DNA of 49,222 nucleotides from SOJZ01 sp964556565 (GCA_964556565.1 CAZKWF010000007.1:1-49222); one strand, 5' to 3'. Counted from the stretch's first letter, positions 14,932 to 23,657 are shown. The notes: generated by a model not told the origin, from the sequence alone. Made by a program: numbers and translations.

Positions 14932-16083
14932 CTAAGCCGATGAATTGATGAACCTATTGATCAAATCTTTCCTTTGACGGCGAACATTGAGTATTGTTTC
15001 TTTAGCTAATCTTATAGTTTCGTCTGCCCCTTTGCGATCTACGTCACTTACATTAAAGGCTTCAACGGCGCTTTCATAAACTCCTCTTATTTCTTTTAGG
15101 CCTCTCAGCGAGCGGAGAAGGGTTGTGTAATCGAGCTTAATTCCCTCGTCAGCTGATATTAGCCAAGCGTAATTTTCAAGCATATCAACAAGAGTGTGAA
15201 GCACGTAGTGGGATGCTTCAACGTGATTTCCTTCGTGAAGAAGGGCGCATGACCGCGCAACTACGCCTTTTAAGAAGCTTCGCTTTTCGTAGTATTCTAG
15301 CATAGTTTTTACCTTAAAGTGTAACGAATTAAGTGTGGATGCATGTTTCCTCACGAAAGCTGCAACATCGTCCCAAGCATCCTTGAGCAAACCAGTTTTT
15401 TTCTCAGCGTCACAATGATCTAGGTTGGATAAACGCGCTGTAATAAGGTAATTACTAAAAAATTTGGGCATTTCCAATTGTTCTGCTGATTCTTTAAGGG
15501 CTCTGATGAAGCGGCTGTTAGAGATGGGTAACAAATTGAGTTCTATTAAGGTTTTTAGCATGATTTCCACTCCTATGCCCGCGAATATGCAGGCACTTTG
15601 GAAATCTCCCCTAGCGTAAGCTGAGGTAGCTCGGCTTAAGTATATGTCTGATTCTACGACGTATGCCTCGGTTCGAACGTCGACTCGTTCAGGCTTTCGA
15701 TACGCTTTGGACATCCACTGCTTAGCGGTCGCCAATGACCAATCTCGATCGTACAAAATGTATAGTTCATAGAGCCTTTGATCAATTTCGGATGGAATTG
15801 AGCCTGTAATCCATTTCTTGGGGATGTAGTTCAAGTCAATGGGCAAACCATCAAGTTCGAGACGATCTACATACTCATAGCTAAAGTTCCGTTCATCTAT
15901 GATTAACAGGTCTACGTCGCTACTTGGATCGGCGTCGCCACGACTCCAGCTTCCAAACAGGGCAATTCCTGAGATCGTTTCTTGTTCTCTCAATCTTTCA
16001 ACAAGTTTTTCTAAGATGCCACGAACTTTCTCTGGCAACCGTATCAAATCTCTTTCTCCATTCGAGGTTTTAAACAATGTCAC
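14932..16083 (-). CDS. Nucleotidyltransferase with helical C-terminal domain
   Basis: 383 residues. The N-terminal nucleotidyltransferase fold is intact: IALFGSWSRGDADPSSDVDLLII (about residues 40-62) gives the G-S and D-x-D motifs, and the third acidic position is probably in LPIDLNYIP. The remaining 250 residues are mainly helical, with HEPN- or kanamycin-nucleotidyltransferase-like character (SRATSAYARGDFQSACIFAGIGVEIML; HYVLHTLVDMLENYAWL). Such proteins transfer nucleotides to small molecules, RNA or proteins; the target is unknown. It lies next to the tRNA-Gln gene on the same strand. Length and architecture differ from two-gene MNT/HEPN toxin-antitoxin pairs, since both parts are in one chain. 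Confidence 0.78.
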   Translation of the reverse strand: MTLFKTSNGERDLIRLPEKVRGILEKLVERLREQETISGIALFGSWSRGDADPSSDVDLLIIDERNFSYEYVDRLELDGLPIDLNYIPKKWITGSIPSEIDQRLYELYILYDRDWSLATAKQWMSKAYRKPERVDVRTEAYVVESDIYLSRATSAYARGDFQSACIFAGIGVEIMLKTLIELNLLPISNSRFIRALKESAEQLEMPKFFSNYLITARLSNLDHCDAEKKTGLLKDAWDDVAAFVRKHASTLNSLHFKVKTMLEYYEKRSFLKGVVARSCALLHEGNHVEASHYVLHTLVDMLENYAWLISADEGIKLDYTTLLRSLRGLKEIRGVYESAVEAFNVSDVDRKGADETIRLAKETILNVRRQRKDLINRFINSSA

Positions 16084-16288
16084 ATCTGAAGCGCAATAGT
16101 AATTGGGGTTCCATTAAATAAGCTGATGTCACTGTAGCATTGAAAACGGATACTGCCAACTTGTTGAGGAATGGCTAAGGAGAGCGTGTTTCAAGAAACG
16201 GCAATCCATAAGCTAGAGATAATTGGTTTCTTGCATGGCTTGGAATCTGTATTTTTATTCCGAATAAGTCAGCTGTATCTGAAAATCG

Positions 16289-16325
16289 AAAGGTTTATAT
16301 ATTAAGACATTTGCTGAAGATAAAC
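16289..16325 (+). promoter_or_regulatory. Promoter of the TFB gene
   Basis: GAAAGGTTTATATATTAAG contains a clear TATA box (16294-16301) with a purine-rich upstream flank like a BRE. Transcription would start near 16325, leaving a leader of about 100 nt before the preferred GTG start of TFB. Confidence 0.55.
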
Positions 16326-16422
16326 ACGGCGGGCCAGATGGACGGTTTCTGACTCTGAAATCGATGAAGAACCACCAATTATGACGGGTTTGTCGCCACG
16401 ACGCTCCATCGAGGAGGGAAAC

Positions 16423-17358
16423 GTGAGCAAAAAAAAGGAAAGGCCGCTTCGGTCCACAGACAAGTGCCCCGAGTGCGGGAGCGCGAATCTTATCCACGAT
16501 TATGACACCGGCGAGACTGTTTGCGGAAACTGCGGACTTGTTCTCCATGAACAAATGATGGACAAAGGTCCAGAGTGGCGAGCCTTCACCCAAGAAGAGA
16601 AAGCGTCCAGAAGCCGTGTCGGGATTCCTACATCTTATTCTGTTCATGACAAGGGTTTATCCACCGCCATAGGTCGCGTGGATCGAGACGCCTTTGGACG
16701 TAAACTTCCACTCTCCACGCGTCTCCAGATGTGGCGATTGCGAAAATGGCAGATACGATCAAGAGTTCACTCCTCTGTGGATCGAAATCTCGCTCAAGCC
16801 ATGGCAGAGCTTGACCGCCTTTGTGATAAAGCCCATATTCCTGGGCCTGTTAAAGAAAAAGCCGCAGTTGTTTATCGAAAGGCGCTTGACAGGGGCTTGG
16901 TGCGTGGGAGGTCTATCGCAGCTATAGCTGCCGCTGCTCTTTACGCTGCTTGCAGAAGCACCAAAACCCCAAGAACCATTCGTGACATAGCGGACACTAG
17001 TCTTGTCGACAAGAAGGATGTTGCTCGATGCTACCGACTTCTGCTTCGTGAACTAGACATGCACATGCCGATTGCTGACCCTCTTACTTACATCTCTAAA
17101 ATTGCAGAAAGAACCGGAATCAGCGGTCAAACTCAGGGCCTTGCCATCAAAATTCTGCGTGACGCGAAAGCTCAGCGCGTTGCTTCAGGCAAAGATCCTA
17201 TGGGGCTCGCAGCTGCCTCCCTTTACATTGCTTGCCTACAAACTAACGAGAAGAAGACGCAAAAGGATATTGCCGAAGCTGCAGGTGTAACTGAGGTTAC
17301 TGTCAGAAATCGTTACAAAAGTCTTAAGAGGCAACTGGGGCTCGAATTACCAGATTAG
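16423..17358 (+). CDS. tfb: Transcription initiation factor B (TFB, TFIIB homologue)
   Basis: TFB recruits RNA polymerase to TBP-bound promoters. The N-terminal zinc ribbon is CPECGSAN...CGNCGLV, followed by the B-finger/linker (DKGPEWRAFTQEEKASRSR, VGIPTSYSVHDKGLSTAIG) and two cyclin-fold repeats (about 110-200 and 205-300) with the expected SIAAIAAAALYAACR and GLAAASLYIACL helices; the C-terminal helix-turn-helix (TQKDIAEAAGVTEVTVRNRYK) contacts BRE DNA. GTG 16423 is preferred because GAGGAGGG sits 5-12 nt upstream, giving 311 residues; an in-frame ATG at 16381 would add 14 residues. The gene overlaps a convergent zinc-ribbon gene by four bases. Confidence 0.95.
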   Translation: MSKKKERPLRSTDKCPECGSANLIHDYDTGETVCGNCGLVLHEQMMDKGPEWRAFTQEEKASRSRVGIPTSYSVHDKGLSTAIGRVDRDAFGRKLPLSTRLQMWRLRKWQIRSRVHSSVDRNLAQAMAELDRLCDKAHIPGPVKEKAAVVYRKALDRGLVRGRSIAAIAAAALYAACRSTKTPRTIRDIADTSLVDKKDVARCYRLLLRELDMHMPIADPLTYISKIAERTGISGQTQGLAIKILRDAKAQRVASGKDPMGLAAASLYIACLQTNEKKTQKDIAEAAGVTEVTVRNRYKSLKRQLGLELPD

Positions 17359-17576
17359 CGGGTTTCCTCTTCCTCTATTTCCATTGCTACAGAGCCTCTG
17401 TAGTCGCAGTTCTCACAGATGTATCTCAAAGGTGTTATTCCAAACATCCGAGGATACGTGTCAAAACCGCTGGAGACTCGGAGTTTGGAGCTACCGCATT
17501 TGGGACATAATTTCGGAGCTAGTTTTCCTCGCTTCAGTCCGCTGAGTATTTCGCATAGGTCTTTAAGTATGTGCAT
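17355..17576 (-). CDS. Small zinc-ribbon protein
   Basis: 73 residues. The central part is a treble-clef or zinc-ribbon with two knuckles, CPKCGSSK and CENCDYRG, separated by about 25 residues of beta-rich sequence (LRVSSGFDTYPRMFGITPLRYI). The acidic tail is EIEEEETR. The gene is convergent with TFB and lies 19 nt downstream of the aIF1-type gene on the same strand, so it may be part of that transcript. This type of short zinc ribbon is common in archaea and its function is not known; a nucleic-acid or protein-binding role is a guess. Confidence 0.8.
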   Translation of the reverse strand: MHILKDLCEILSGLKRGKLAPKLCPKCGSSKLRVSSGFDTYPRMFGITPLRYICENCDYRGSVAMEIEEEETR

Positions 17577-17595
17577 ACTCTTCCGCTCTGTTTAG

Positions 17596-17913
17596 TCATT
17601 GAAGTTCAATGTTTTCTTCTAGGTACCCCAGTTGAATGAGGTAAGATCGCACTTTCTCTCGGTGGTCACCTTGCAGAAGGATTTGGCTGTTTTTAGCTGT
17701 TCCTCCGCAAGCACAAAAAGTCTTGAATTTCTGGGCGAGTCGCCCAAGATCGGTGTTCTTGTCGTCTATGCCGTCGATGATGGTTACAGCTTTCCTCCAT
17801 TTTCGAAATTCCAAACGAACCCTGATTCGTTGTTGTTCTTTGGTGATTTCTCTGCAGACACATATGTCGCGAGGAAGTCCGCATACTGGACAGATTTCCG
17901 CCATGGCGCTCAA
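17596..17913 (-). CDS. Translation initiation factor aIF1 (SUI1 family)
   Basis: 105 residues. An N-terminal zinc knuckle (CPVCGLPRDICVC) precedes the SUI1 domain: KAVTIIDGIDDKNTDLGRLAQKFK, then CACGGTAKNSQILLQGDHRE, and VRSYLIQLGYLEENIELQ at the end. The basic loop and the GDH/R element are those used by eIF1/aIF1 to check start-codon pairing on the small ribosomal subunit. Two starts are possible, ATG 17913 or ATG 17904; the latter gives MAEICPVCG, the form common in this family. It is followed on the same strand by the small zinc-ribbon gene. Confidence 0.92.
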   Translation of the reverse strand: MSAMAEICPVCGLPRDICVCREITKEQQRIRVRLEFRKWRKAVTIIDGIDDKNTDLGRLAQKFKTFCACGGTAKNSQILLQGDHREKVRSYLIQLGYLEENIELQ

Positions 17914-18179
17914 CTAGACTTAAAACCTACAACTATTTAAGATTTTCAATGTACTGCTCATTTTTGAAGCAACAATATCTCAGGATGACTGATCTCTGTT
18001 ATCAATTAGGCAAATGATTAGAAGAGGCCTCTCCATTTTCTTCGAATGCTCCAGAAGTTTTGTGCCTATTTGAGATGGCTTAGCAAGGAAACTTCTACGG
18101 CAACATAATGTTCATAGACCATTTGACCATTTCACATCCACTTTCCCACAAACTCGCTCCATTAGCTGGATGGCTTTCA
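17914..18179. other. Intergenic stretch, possible gene debris
   Basis: No intact gene is visible. On the minus strand, fragments of protein-like frame occur (VKAIQLMERVCGKVDVKW, then in other frames EHYVAVEVSLLSHLK and LLEHSKKMERPLLIICLIDN), each closed by stops. Together with the frameshifted gene immediately upstream this may be a decayed coding region. Confidence 0.3.
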
Positions 18180-18487
18180 CTAGATTTTCTCTCGTTCTAT
18201 TTTGAAGACAACTGTTCCACCAGAGGTGTAGGGCGGCCCTGGGGCGAGACACTGTACGTAGCCGACCTGTTCTTCATCCTTCGCCAAGCCCAACTCTTTA
18301 AAGCTAACGCCTCGGCTTAAGGGAATGATCATAGATAGCATTGAGCCAACGCGTGAACACAAAGCGTATCCGTTTTCTCGGTAATTATTTCAGGTTCTTC
18401 AACGATTATTTTGTCTCCAACTTTGAAGACAGGGCATCTACCTTGAATTTCCTCAACGGTTATGATGAGACGATAAATCTCGTTCAC
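18180..18487 (-). pseudogene. TIGR04076-family protein, broken by one frameshift
   Basis: From GTG 18487 (with GGAGGG about 8 nt upstream) the frame encodes MNEIYRLIITVEEIQGRCPV, then FKVGDKIIVEEPEII and LCVHALA. It then runs into a stop, while the adjacent frame continues SMLSMIIPLSRGVSFKELGL and ends with GYVQCLAPGPPYTSGGTVVF and KIEREKI. Both halves match the TIGR04076 family in the right order, so the gene is a single coding unit of about 102 residues with one base missing near 18344-18350 (GGCTCAATG). It may be a real pseudogene, a sequencing error, or less likely a programmed shift. The family's function is not established. Confidence 0.75.
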
Positions 18488-18664
18488 AGTAAGACCCTCC
18501 TATACAAACGCTCGACAATGATTCATTACAAGAGACGAAGAAACTTATATCACTCACTGCTCCAGTATAAGCGTTATATCACAAAAACTTTTCATCAAAC
18601 ACAAACACTTAAAAAGACTAGGTTGAACAGCATAAGATTTTGAGGATAAGGAGACCACGAATTT

Positions 18665-19864
18665 ATGGGACACAGGTGCCCAGCCATAATCGGTGTTGGC
18701 AGAACTAGGTTTGGCGAGCATTACGAAAAGGCACCGGAAAAGATGGTAGAAGAAGCTGGGCTGACCGCCCTGGATTCAGCGGGTATAGAGCGGAAAAATC
18801 TTGACGCATGCTATTTTTCAGATTATTTCCTTCAAATCACAAACAAAATTGGAATTGAAGAGGGTTTCCTATCCGAGTTGCTGGAATTACATGTTCATAT
18901 GGAAAAAACTAGGTCATTCAGCTCCGCCCTTCTAAACGCCTGCTTTGCGGTCCAATCGGGGAGACATGACTTAGTTTTAGTGGGCGGGGTAGAGAAAATG
19001 ACCGATCGCTGGGATAAAATCAGGGATGACCTAATGCTTCTTGAAGACCCGTGGAGCTACTACGCCGGATGCACACCCGAAGCGAATCATGAACTCATGC
19101 TCAGAGAATACATCAGGAAACATAGGATTTCTGGGGAATCGCTGAATAAGTTTAACATCGCTTTAGCTCAGATATCTGTCAAGAATCATCACCATGCAAT
19201 GAACAATGAATATGCGCAGTTTCGGAGAGAGATCAGCGTGGATAGAGTCTTGAAGGAGAGGTCTAAGGCACGAAGGCCTCTGGGACTATACGATTTTGCT
19301 CCCATTTCAGACGGCGCAGCCGCCCTAATTCTAGCAAGTCCTAAGATGGCGAAGGCTTATGCTGATATACCAATACATATTGTGGGCTATTGTGCAGCCA
19401 CCGATTACGTCACATTTCCCTCACGTGAGAATAGAACTGGATTCATCGCAAGCAAAATAGCAATGGAAAACGCTGTTAAAATGGCAAAAATAGGGGTAAG
19501 CGACATTCAATTAGCCCAGCTCTACGATCAATCCACCTTGTTGGAAATGGTAGCCTTAGAAGATCTGGGCTTTTCAAAAAAAGGCAAGACTTGGCTTGAC
19601 ATCTATAACAGCTGTGATGATTACAAAGGATTTTACGAGGTTGATGGAGAAAGGCTTTTTGTGAACACAAATGGTGGTCTCAAAGCGGATGGAAATCCGT
19701 TAGGCGCCACTGGAGGGGCTCAAATCTTTGAAATCTTTAAACAACTGAAAGGAGAAGCTGGCGTCAGACAAGTGAATGCAGATGAGACTCCACAGCATGG
19801 ATGTGTCTTAGAACTTGAGGGATTCGGAACAAAGGCTTACGTTCACATCTTAAGTAGGGATTAG
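18665..19864 (+). CDS. Thiolase-fold protein (archaeal acetoacetyl-CoA thiolase family) lacking catalytic residues
   Basis: 399 residues, clearly of the archaeal thiolase family that forms a complex with HMG-CoA synthase and DUF35 (IIGVGRTRFG; DLVLVGGVEKMT; FAPISDGAAALILAS; GGLKADGNPLGATGGAQI; YVHIL). The catalytic positions are altered when set against the usual family text: the nucleophile in E-A-A-C-A-S-G-G is E-K-T-R-S-F-S-S here (Cys to Arg), the H-D-C motif is Y-D-Q, and GHPxGATG is GNPLGATG (His to Asn). It should therefore not make acetoacetyl-CoA by the normal route. Shine-Dalgarno AAGGAGACC precedes the ATG, and the next gene starts one base after its stop, so the two products are probably partners. 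Confidence 0.85.
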   Translation: MGHRCPAIIGVGRTRFGEHYEKAPEKMVEEAGLTALDSAGIERKNLDACYFSDYFLQITNKIGIEEGFLSELLELHVHMEKTRSFSSALLNACFAVQSGRHDLVLVGGVEKMTDRWDKIRDDLMLLEDPWSYYAGCTPEANHELMLREYIRKHRISGESLNKFNIALAQISVKNHHHAMNNEYAQFRREISVDRVLKERSKARRPLGLYDFAPISDGAAALILASPKMAKAYADIPIHIVGYCAATDYVTFPSRENRTGFIASKIAMENAVKMAKIGVSDIQLAQLYDQSTLLEMVALEDLGFSKKGKTWLDIYNSCDDYKGFYEVDGERLFVNTNGGLKADGNPLGATGGAQIFEIFKQLKGEAGVRQVNADETPQHGCVLELEGFGTKAYVHILSRD

Positions 19865-19865
19865 C

Positions 19866-21377
19866 ATGAGCAGCGAGCCTATGGAAAGAAGAGTCTCATA
19901 CATAGGTGATAGACTTAGAGGTAGCCGATGCGGCATCTGTGGCAAAGAATACTTCAGATCTAAAGACTACTGTGGAAAGTGTGGAAGAAAAAGTTTCGGC
20001 AAGATGGAAGATGTCGACTTTTTCTACGAAAAAGGAACACTAGAAGTTTGCACTCTTGTCAATAAACCTACAAACAGATTTACCAAGTTCGGCCCATACA
20101 TCTACGGGATCGTCGCATTTGATAATGGAAAGATAAGAGTTCCAAGCAGGTTAACTGATCTCATCTTGAATAACAAAGAAATCGAACTCCCCAGCCTTGA
20201 AGGTAGAAACGTTGTTCCAAGATTCAGAAGAAGATATGCCGTGAAGCAGAGCGAGATAATCCCAACGATCTCTTTAGCGTTCACTTTTGCGGATGAGTAC
20301 TATCCACACCAGAAGTACGAAGTGACTAAACCCAAAAGGGAGTATGAGACGCCTGGAATCGTTGGATACGGAGTGTACGTCTCCAAATTCAGAATTAAAG
20401 AAAGAGCCATGGAAAGGTCAATACCGTTCATTGATGAAGACGCCATCACGGCTGCGGTTGAGGCTGGGAAAATGGCTCTGATTCATTCTGGCGTAGACTC
20501 TTCACTTGTGGGTAAGGTGTATGTGGGTTCAGAGTCTAATCCTTATGCGGTCAAGCCTATCGCTTCCAAAGTAGCTCAGGTGTTGAAGCTCGGTGAGGAA
20601 GAAAAAACCGACGGCTTGCAAGGCGTAGACGCAGTTGACACGGAGTTTGCGTGCAAGGCTGCCACAAGTATGTTCAAAGACGCAACATCACTGGTGTACT
20701 ATCCCAGTGCGAGTACAACTTACGCCATGGTGATCGGCACCGATAATTCTCAGGCTGCGCCTAGAGAGGAGCCTGGAGGGGAATTAGACCTCTTTGTTGG
20801 TTATGGTGGTTCAGCCTTCATTTTCGGCATGCAAGACGTCATCGCCGAAGTGGAGGGTTGGTACTCGTGCACATCGGATACACCAGACTTTTGGAGGAGG
20901 GCGCTTGAACCCTATCCGAGACATGGTGGTCGTTTCACCGGTGAGCCTGCCTACTTCAAGCACGTAATGACGGCGTGTAGAAAATTGATGGCGAAGTTAA
21001 ATCTCCAACCTAGCGACGTGAGCTACTTCATTTCCCATCAGCCTAACGTAGGATTTCCAATCAAAGTGGCCAAGGAACTAGGGTTCAAAGAGGAACAGTA
21101 CATGCTGGGTCTCAAAGTCTCTAAGTTTGGCAACACGTACTCCGGTGCTTCACCTATTGGATTGGCGGCGGTTCTGGACAAAGCCAAGCCAAACGAGAGG
21201 ATAATACTTGTTAGTTACGGGTCTGGGGCTGGAAGCGACGCTTATTCCCTAGTTACAACCAGTCAGGTCGAGGAGAAAAAGCGCCGACAAAAATTCACTG
21301 TGCAGCATCAGATTGAAAATGAACACATACAATTTGTGGACTACAACACCTATAGAAAGTTCAAGCTTGGACTTTGA
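19866..21377 (+). CDS. DUF35 (zinc ribbon/OB) fused to HMG-CoA synthase
   Basis: 503 residues. Residues 1-165 are a DUF35 protein: zinc ribbon CGICGKEYFRSKDYCGKCG followed by an OB-fold (GTLEVCTLVNKP; YIYGIVAFDNGKIRVPSRL). Residues about 168-503 are an archaeal 3-hydroxy-3-methylglutaryl-CoA synthase: GIVGYGVYVSKFRI, catalytic Glu in AAVEAGKMAL, catalytic Cys in TEFACKAATS, catalytic His in ISHQPNVGFP, and GNTYSGASPIGLAAVLD, SYGSGAGSDAYS. The segment after FRIKE is roughly 15-20 residues shorter than I expect for the family. In other archaea thiolase, HMG-CoA synthase and DUF35 are separate chains in one complex that channels acetoacetyl-CoA; here two are covalently joined. The gene is coupled to the thiolase-like gene upstream. 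Confidence 0.88.
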   Translation: MSSEPMERRVSYIGDRLRGSRCGICGKEYFRSKDYCGKCGRKSFGKMEDVDFFYEKGTLEVCTLVNKPTNRFTKFGPYIYGIVAFDNGKIRVPSRLTDLILNNKEIELPSLEGRNVVPRFRRRYAVKQSEIIPTISLAFTFADEYYPHQKYEVTKPKREYETPGIVGYGVYVSKFRIKERAMERSIPFIDEDAITAAVEAGKMALIHSGVDSSLVGKVYVGSESNPYAVKPIASKVAQVLKLGEEEKTDGLQGVDAVDTEFACKAATSMFKDATSLVYYPSASTTYAMVIGTDNSQAAPREEPGGELDLFVGYGGSAFIFGMQDVIAEVEGWYSCTSDTPDFWRRALEPYPRHGGRFTGEPAYFKHVMTACRKLMAKLNLQPSDVSYFISHQPNVGFPIKVAKELGFKEEQYMLGLKVSKFGNTYSGASPIGLAAVLDKAKPNERIILVSYGSGAGSDAYSLVTTSQVEEKKRRQKFTVQHQIENEHIQFVDYNTYRKFKLGL

Positions 21378-21478
21378 AGCGTTACTACATTACACAACTA
21401 ATTGGTAACAGCAACTATAGTGGGATTTGACAATTGATAAAGTGTTGAAACAATAGAACCTGACTAAGGTTCGTTAGA

Positions 21479-22720
21479 GTGTTTAAGAACCAGTTCAAAC
21501 GCATCTTTTATATTATGAACGTGGATATGAAAGAACGAAAGGTGAGCAAGAAGAAATTGTTTGTCCGTGATATATTCAAGGTTTTGTATTCTCCACTTGA
21601 GGCATTTAAAGAAATCATTAAAAAACCTGACGTTAAGGGTCCTATACTAATTTTGTTGATCACTGTGCTTGTCACAGCGGGGGCGCAATATATCAGTGCC
21701 TCAAAGACATTTTTTGAAAATCCGACGCCTGAGGCAGATTCATGGACCGAATCAACTTCACTTTGGACTTCTAACGGAGTATTATTGAATGACACAGATC
21801 GCATAGTTGGAAATTGTAGTGTGAAATCTTTCTCTTCCAATGATACATGTATCTGGATGAAGCTAACCGAAATAGGGCCGTTTGACTGTTCAGGAGACTC
21901 GGGTTACAGAGGATTGTCTTTTCGAATCAAATGGATACATCAAAACGAGAAGCCTCCGAGTTCTAACGCAACATTACAATTATTTTCTTACGAGGAAAAT
22001 CGTTACTTCCGATGTGATCTAAGCAATAATATTACAAGTTCAAGTAATGAATGGGCGAATCTAACAGCTAATGTTGGTCCAGGGCAAGGTTGGGTTTCTG
22101 TTAATTCTCCAGACTGGAAAAACATAACAGGATTAGAATTCCGATTGGCTTGGTTGCCTTCTGACGCCGCAAATTTAACAATGAAAATCGATGATTTGTA
22201 TTTTGGAGAATATGTTTCCCCTCTCGCATCAGGCTTTTTCACTGGATGGTTGGTTAGTTCTTTAATGGGCTCGGCTACTGATTTCATCGTCAGATGGATT
22301 CTATACGCTGGCCTTCTATTGCTGACGATTAAAATCTTTGGTGGCGAAACTGGCTCATGGAGCGTGTTATTCAATGTTGTTGGATACGTGTTTGCCGTTA
22401 CAATGGTTTACATCGCAATTGATGCGCTTCTAATCAATATGCTTCCATCACTTAGTTTTCCACTAAAAGCGTGGAGTCCAGTTGCAGGGGAGGAGGAAAT
22501 TGGACTTGCGTTGTGGAATCAGATCATCCAAGATAATTGGGGTACTATCTGGGCTTATAATCTACGTTATTACCTCCCGTTCACCGTCCATGTATGGACG
22601 GCAGCACTCGGCACCATCGCGTTACATTTCGCACGTGAATTTACGTGGAAGAAAGCGGTGGCTATCTCTGTTATGGCATATATCATGCTCATTCTCTTGA
22701 AGGCACTTATACCAATTTAG
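21479..22720 (+). CDS. Yip1-like membrane protein with large extracytoplasmic insertion
   Basis: 413 residues. A cytoplasmic N-terminus with FKVLYSPLEAFKEIIKKPDVKGP, the typical entry motif of archaeal Yip1-domain proteins, leads to TM1 (ILILLITVLVTAGAQYI). Then come about 160 residues of an external beta-sandwich-like domain with several N-x-S/T sites (NDTDRIVGNCSVKSF; SNATLQLFSYEEN; ITGLEFRLAWLP; MKIDDLYFGEY), resembling carbohydrate-binding or fibronectin-like folds. About five further TM helices follow. Function is unknown; a sensor or glycan-linked envelope role is inference. The start is uncertain: GTG 21479, or ATG 21515 giving MNVDMKERKVSKKKL; no strong Shine-Dalgarno decides between them. 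Confidence 0.7.
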   Translation: MFKNQFKRIFYIMNVDMKERKVSKKKLFVRDIFKVLYSPLEAFKEIIKKPDVKGPILILLITVLVTAGAQYISASKTFFENPTPEADSWTESTSLWTSNGVLLNDTDRIVGNCSVKSFSSNDTCIWMKLTEIGPFDCSGDSGYRGLSFRIKWIHQNEKPPSSNATLQLFSYEENRYFRCDLSNNITSSSNEWANLTANVGPGQGWVSVNSPDWKNITGLEFRLAWLPSDAANLTMKIDDLYFGEYVSPLASGFFTGWLVSSLMGSATDFIVRWILYAGLLLLTIKIFGGETGSWSVLFNVVGYVFAVTMVYIAIDALLINMLPSLSFPLKAWSPVAGEEEIGLALWNQIIQDNWGTIWAYNLRYYLPFTVHVWTAALGTIALHFAREFTWKKAVAISVMAYIMLILLKALIPI

Positions 22721-22744
22721 CGAATTGGCATTTCTTGTCTAATG

Positions 22745-23509
22745 TTAACTGGAGCTTGAAACCTTTGCTTTGTCCCATGCTTCGGTTATCTCTTTCAGGA
22801 ATGTGGGTTGCAGGGTGAAAATGTCCTTGGGGTTTTTGAAGTAAAGATAGAACTTATAGTGGCTTCCCAGCCTCATCATTTTTGTCATCCAGTACTCAGG
22901 TTTTCTCGGAAGCTTTTCCTCGTATCGTTCAATCACCTTGTCAAAGGTTTTTCCAGTTTATTCGTCGGCAAAGAGTGGTCGAAGCTTAGTTCAAAACTGT
23001 AGTAGTAGGGACGAGACCTTCCACTCTTATAACGATAGTTGACGATGTCTTGATCCAAGATTTTCTGGTTAGTCATAGAGACCGTCGTATTTCCAGGCGT
23101 CAAAATCTTTGTGTAATTTATTGTTATTTCTTTGACAATGCCTTCAGCACCAGCTATGGAAACGTAGTCTTGGACTCGAAACGGTCGCGCAATGAGAATG
23201 TATAAACCTGCAATAAAGTTTCCAAGAGTTTTGGTTGAGGCAAAGCCAATCGCTGCGCCTCCGAGTGCTGAAATTGCCGTGAACCACTCAGTGGACAGCT
23301 CCCCACCCTGAAAAGCGTGATGACTGCGCCTACTACGGTCAGAAACCGAAGGATCAGCACTAATCCGTTTCCAACTTCTGGGGGCAACTCCCTCCTGTCA
23401 GAAAAACGTTTCAAGTACTTTGTAACCAAACGCTCCAAAATAAATGCAACAATAATGGTGATGGTAATTCAACAATGGTTGAGTATAGGTGTGGAATTTC
23501 AAGAATCAT
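22745..23509 (-). pseudogene. MscS-family mechanosensitive channel with three frameshifts
   Basis: Joining three frames gives one MscS-like protein of about 250 residues. It begins MILEIPHLYSTIVE at ATG 23509, then ITITIIVAFILERLVTKYLKR, a TM with GNGLVLILRFLTVVGAVITL, and the pore/vestibule AISALGGAAIGFASTKTLGN plus FIAGLYILIARPFRVQDYVS, then beta domain EGIVKEITINYTKILTPGNT, ending near TAA 22745. Each shift needs one added base: an A near 23471, a G in the GGGG run near 23304, and an A in the AAAAA run near 22950. All three being deletions in short homopolymers points to sequencing under-calls, or to a decayed gene. A good TATA (TTTTATAAAAGG, about 23542-23553) precedes the start. Confidence 0.75.
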
Positions 23510-23657
23510 ATTCTCATCTCTCTGCGAGCTTTAGGCAGCACCTTTTATAAAATTTGCATTGAATCGTTAACCAAAAAAACTTATTTAACTGTGCAAGCTT
23601 CTATAGACACCAAAGTTTAATGTCAAAGTGTAGATGAACGGGATACAGGGATGAAGT

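Noticed and set aside
18341..18643. 100-residue plus-strand frame in the TIGR04076 region
   Set aside because: It is antisense to the recognisable family sequence and has random composition.
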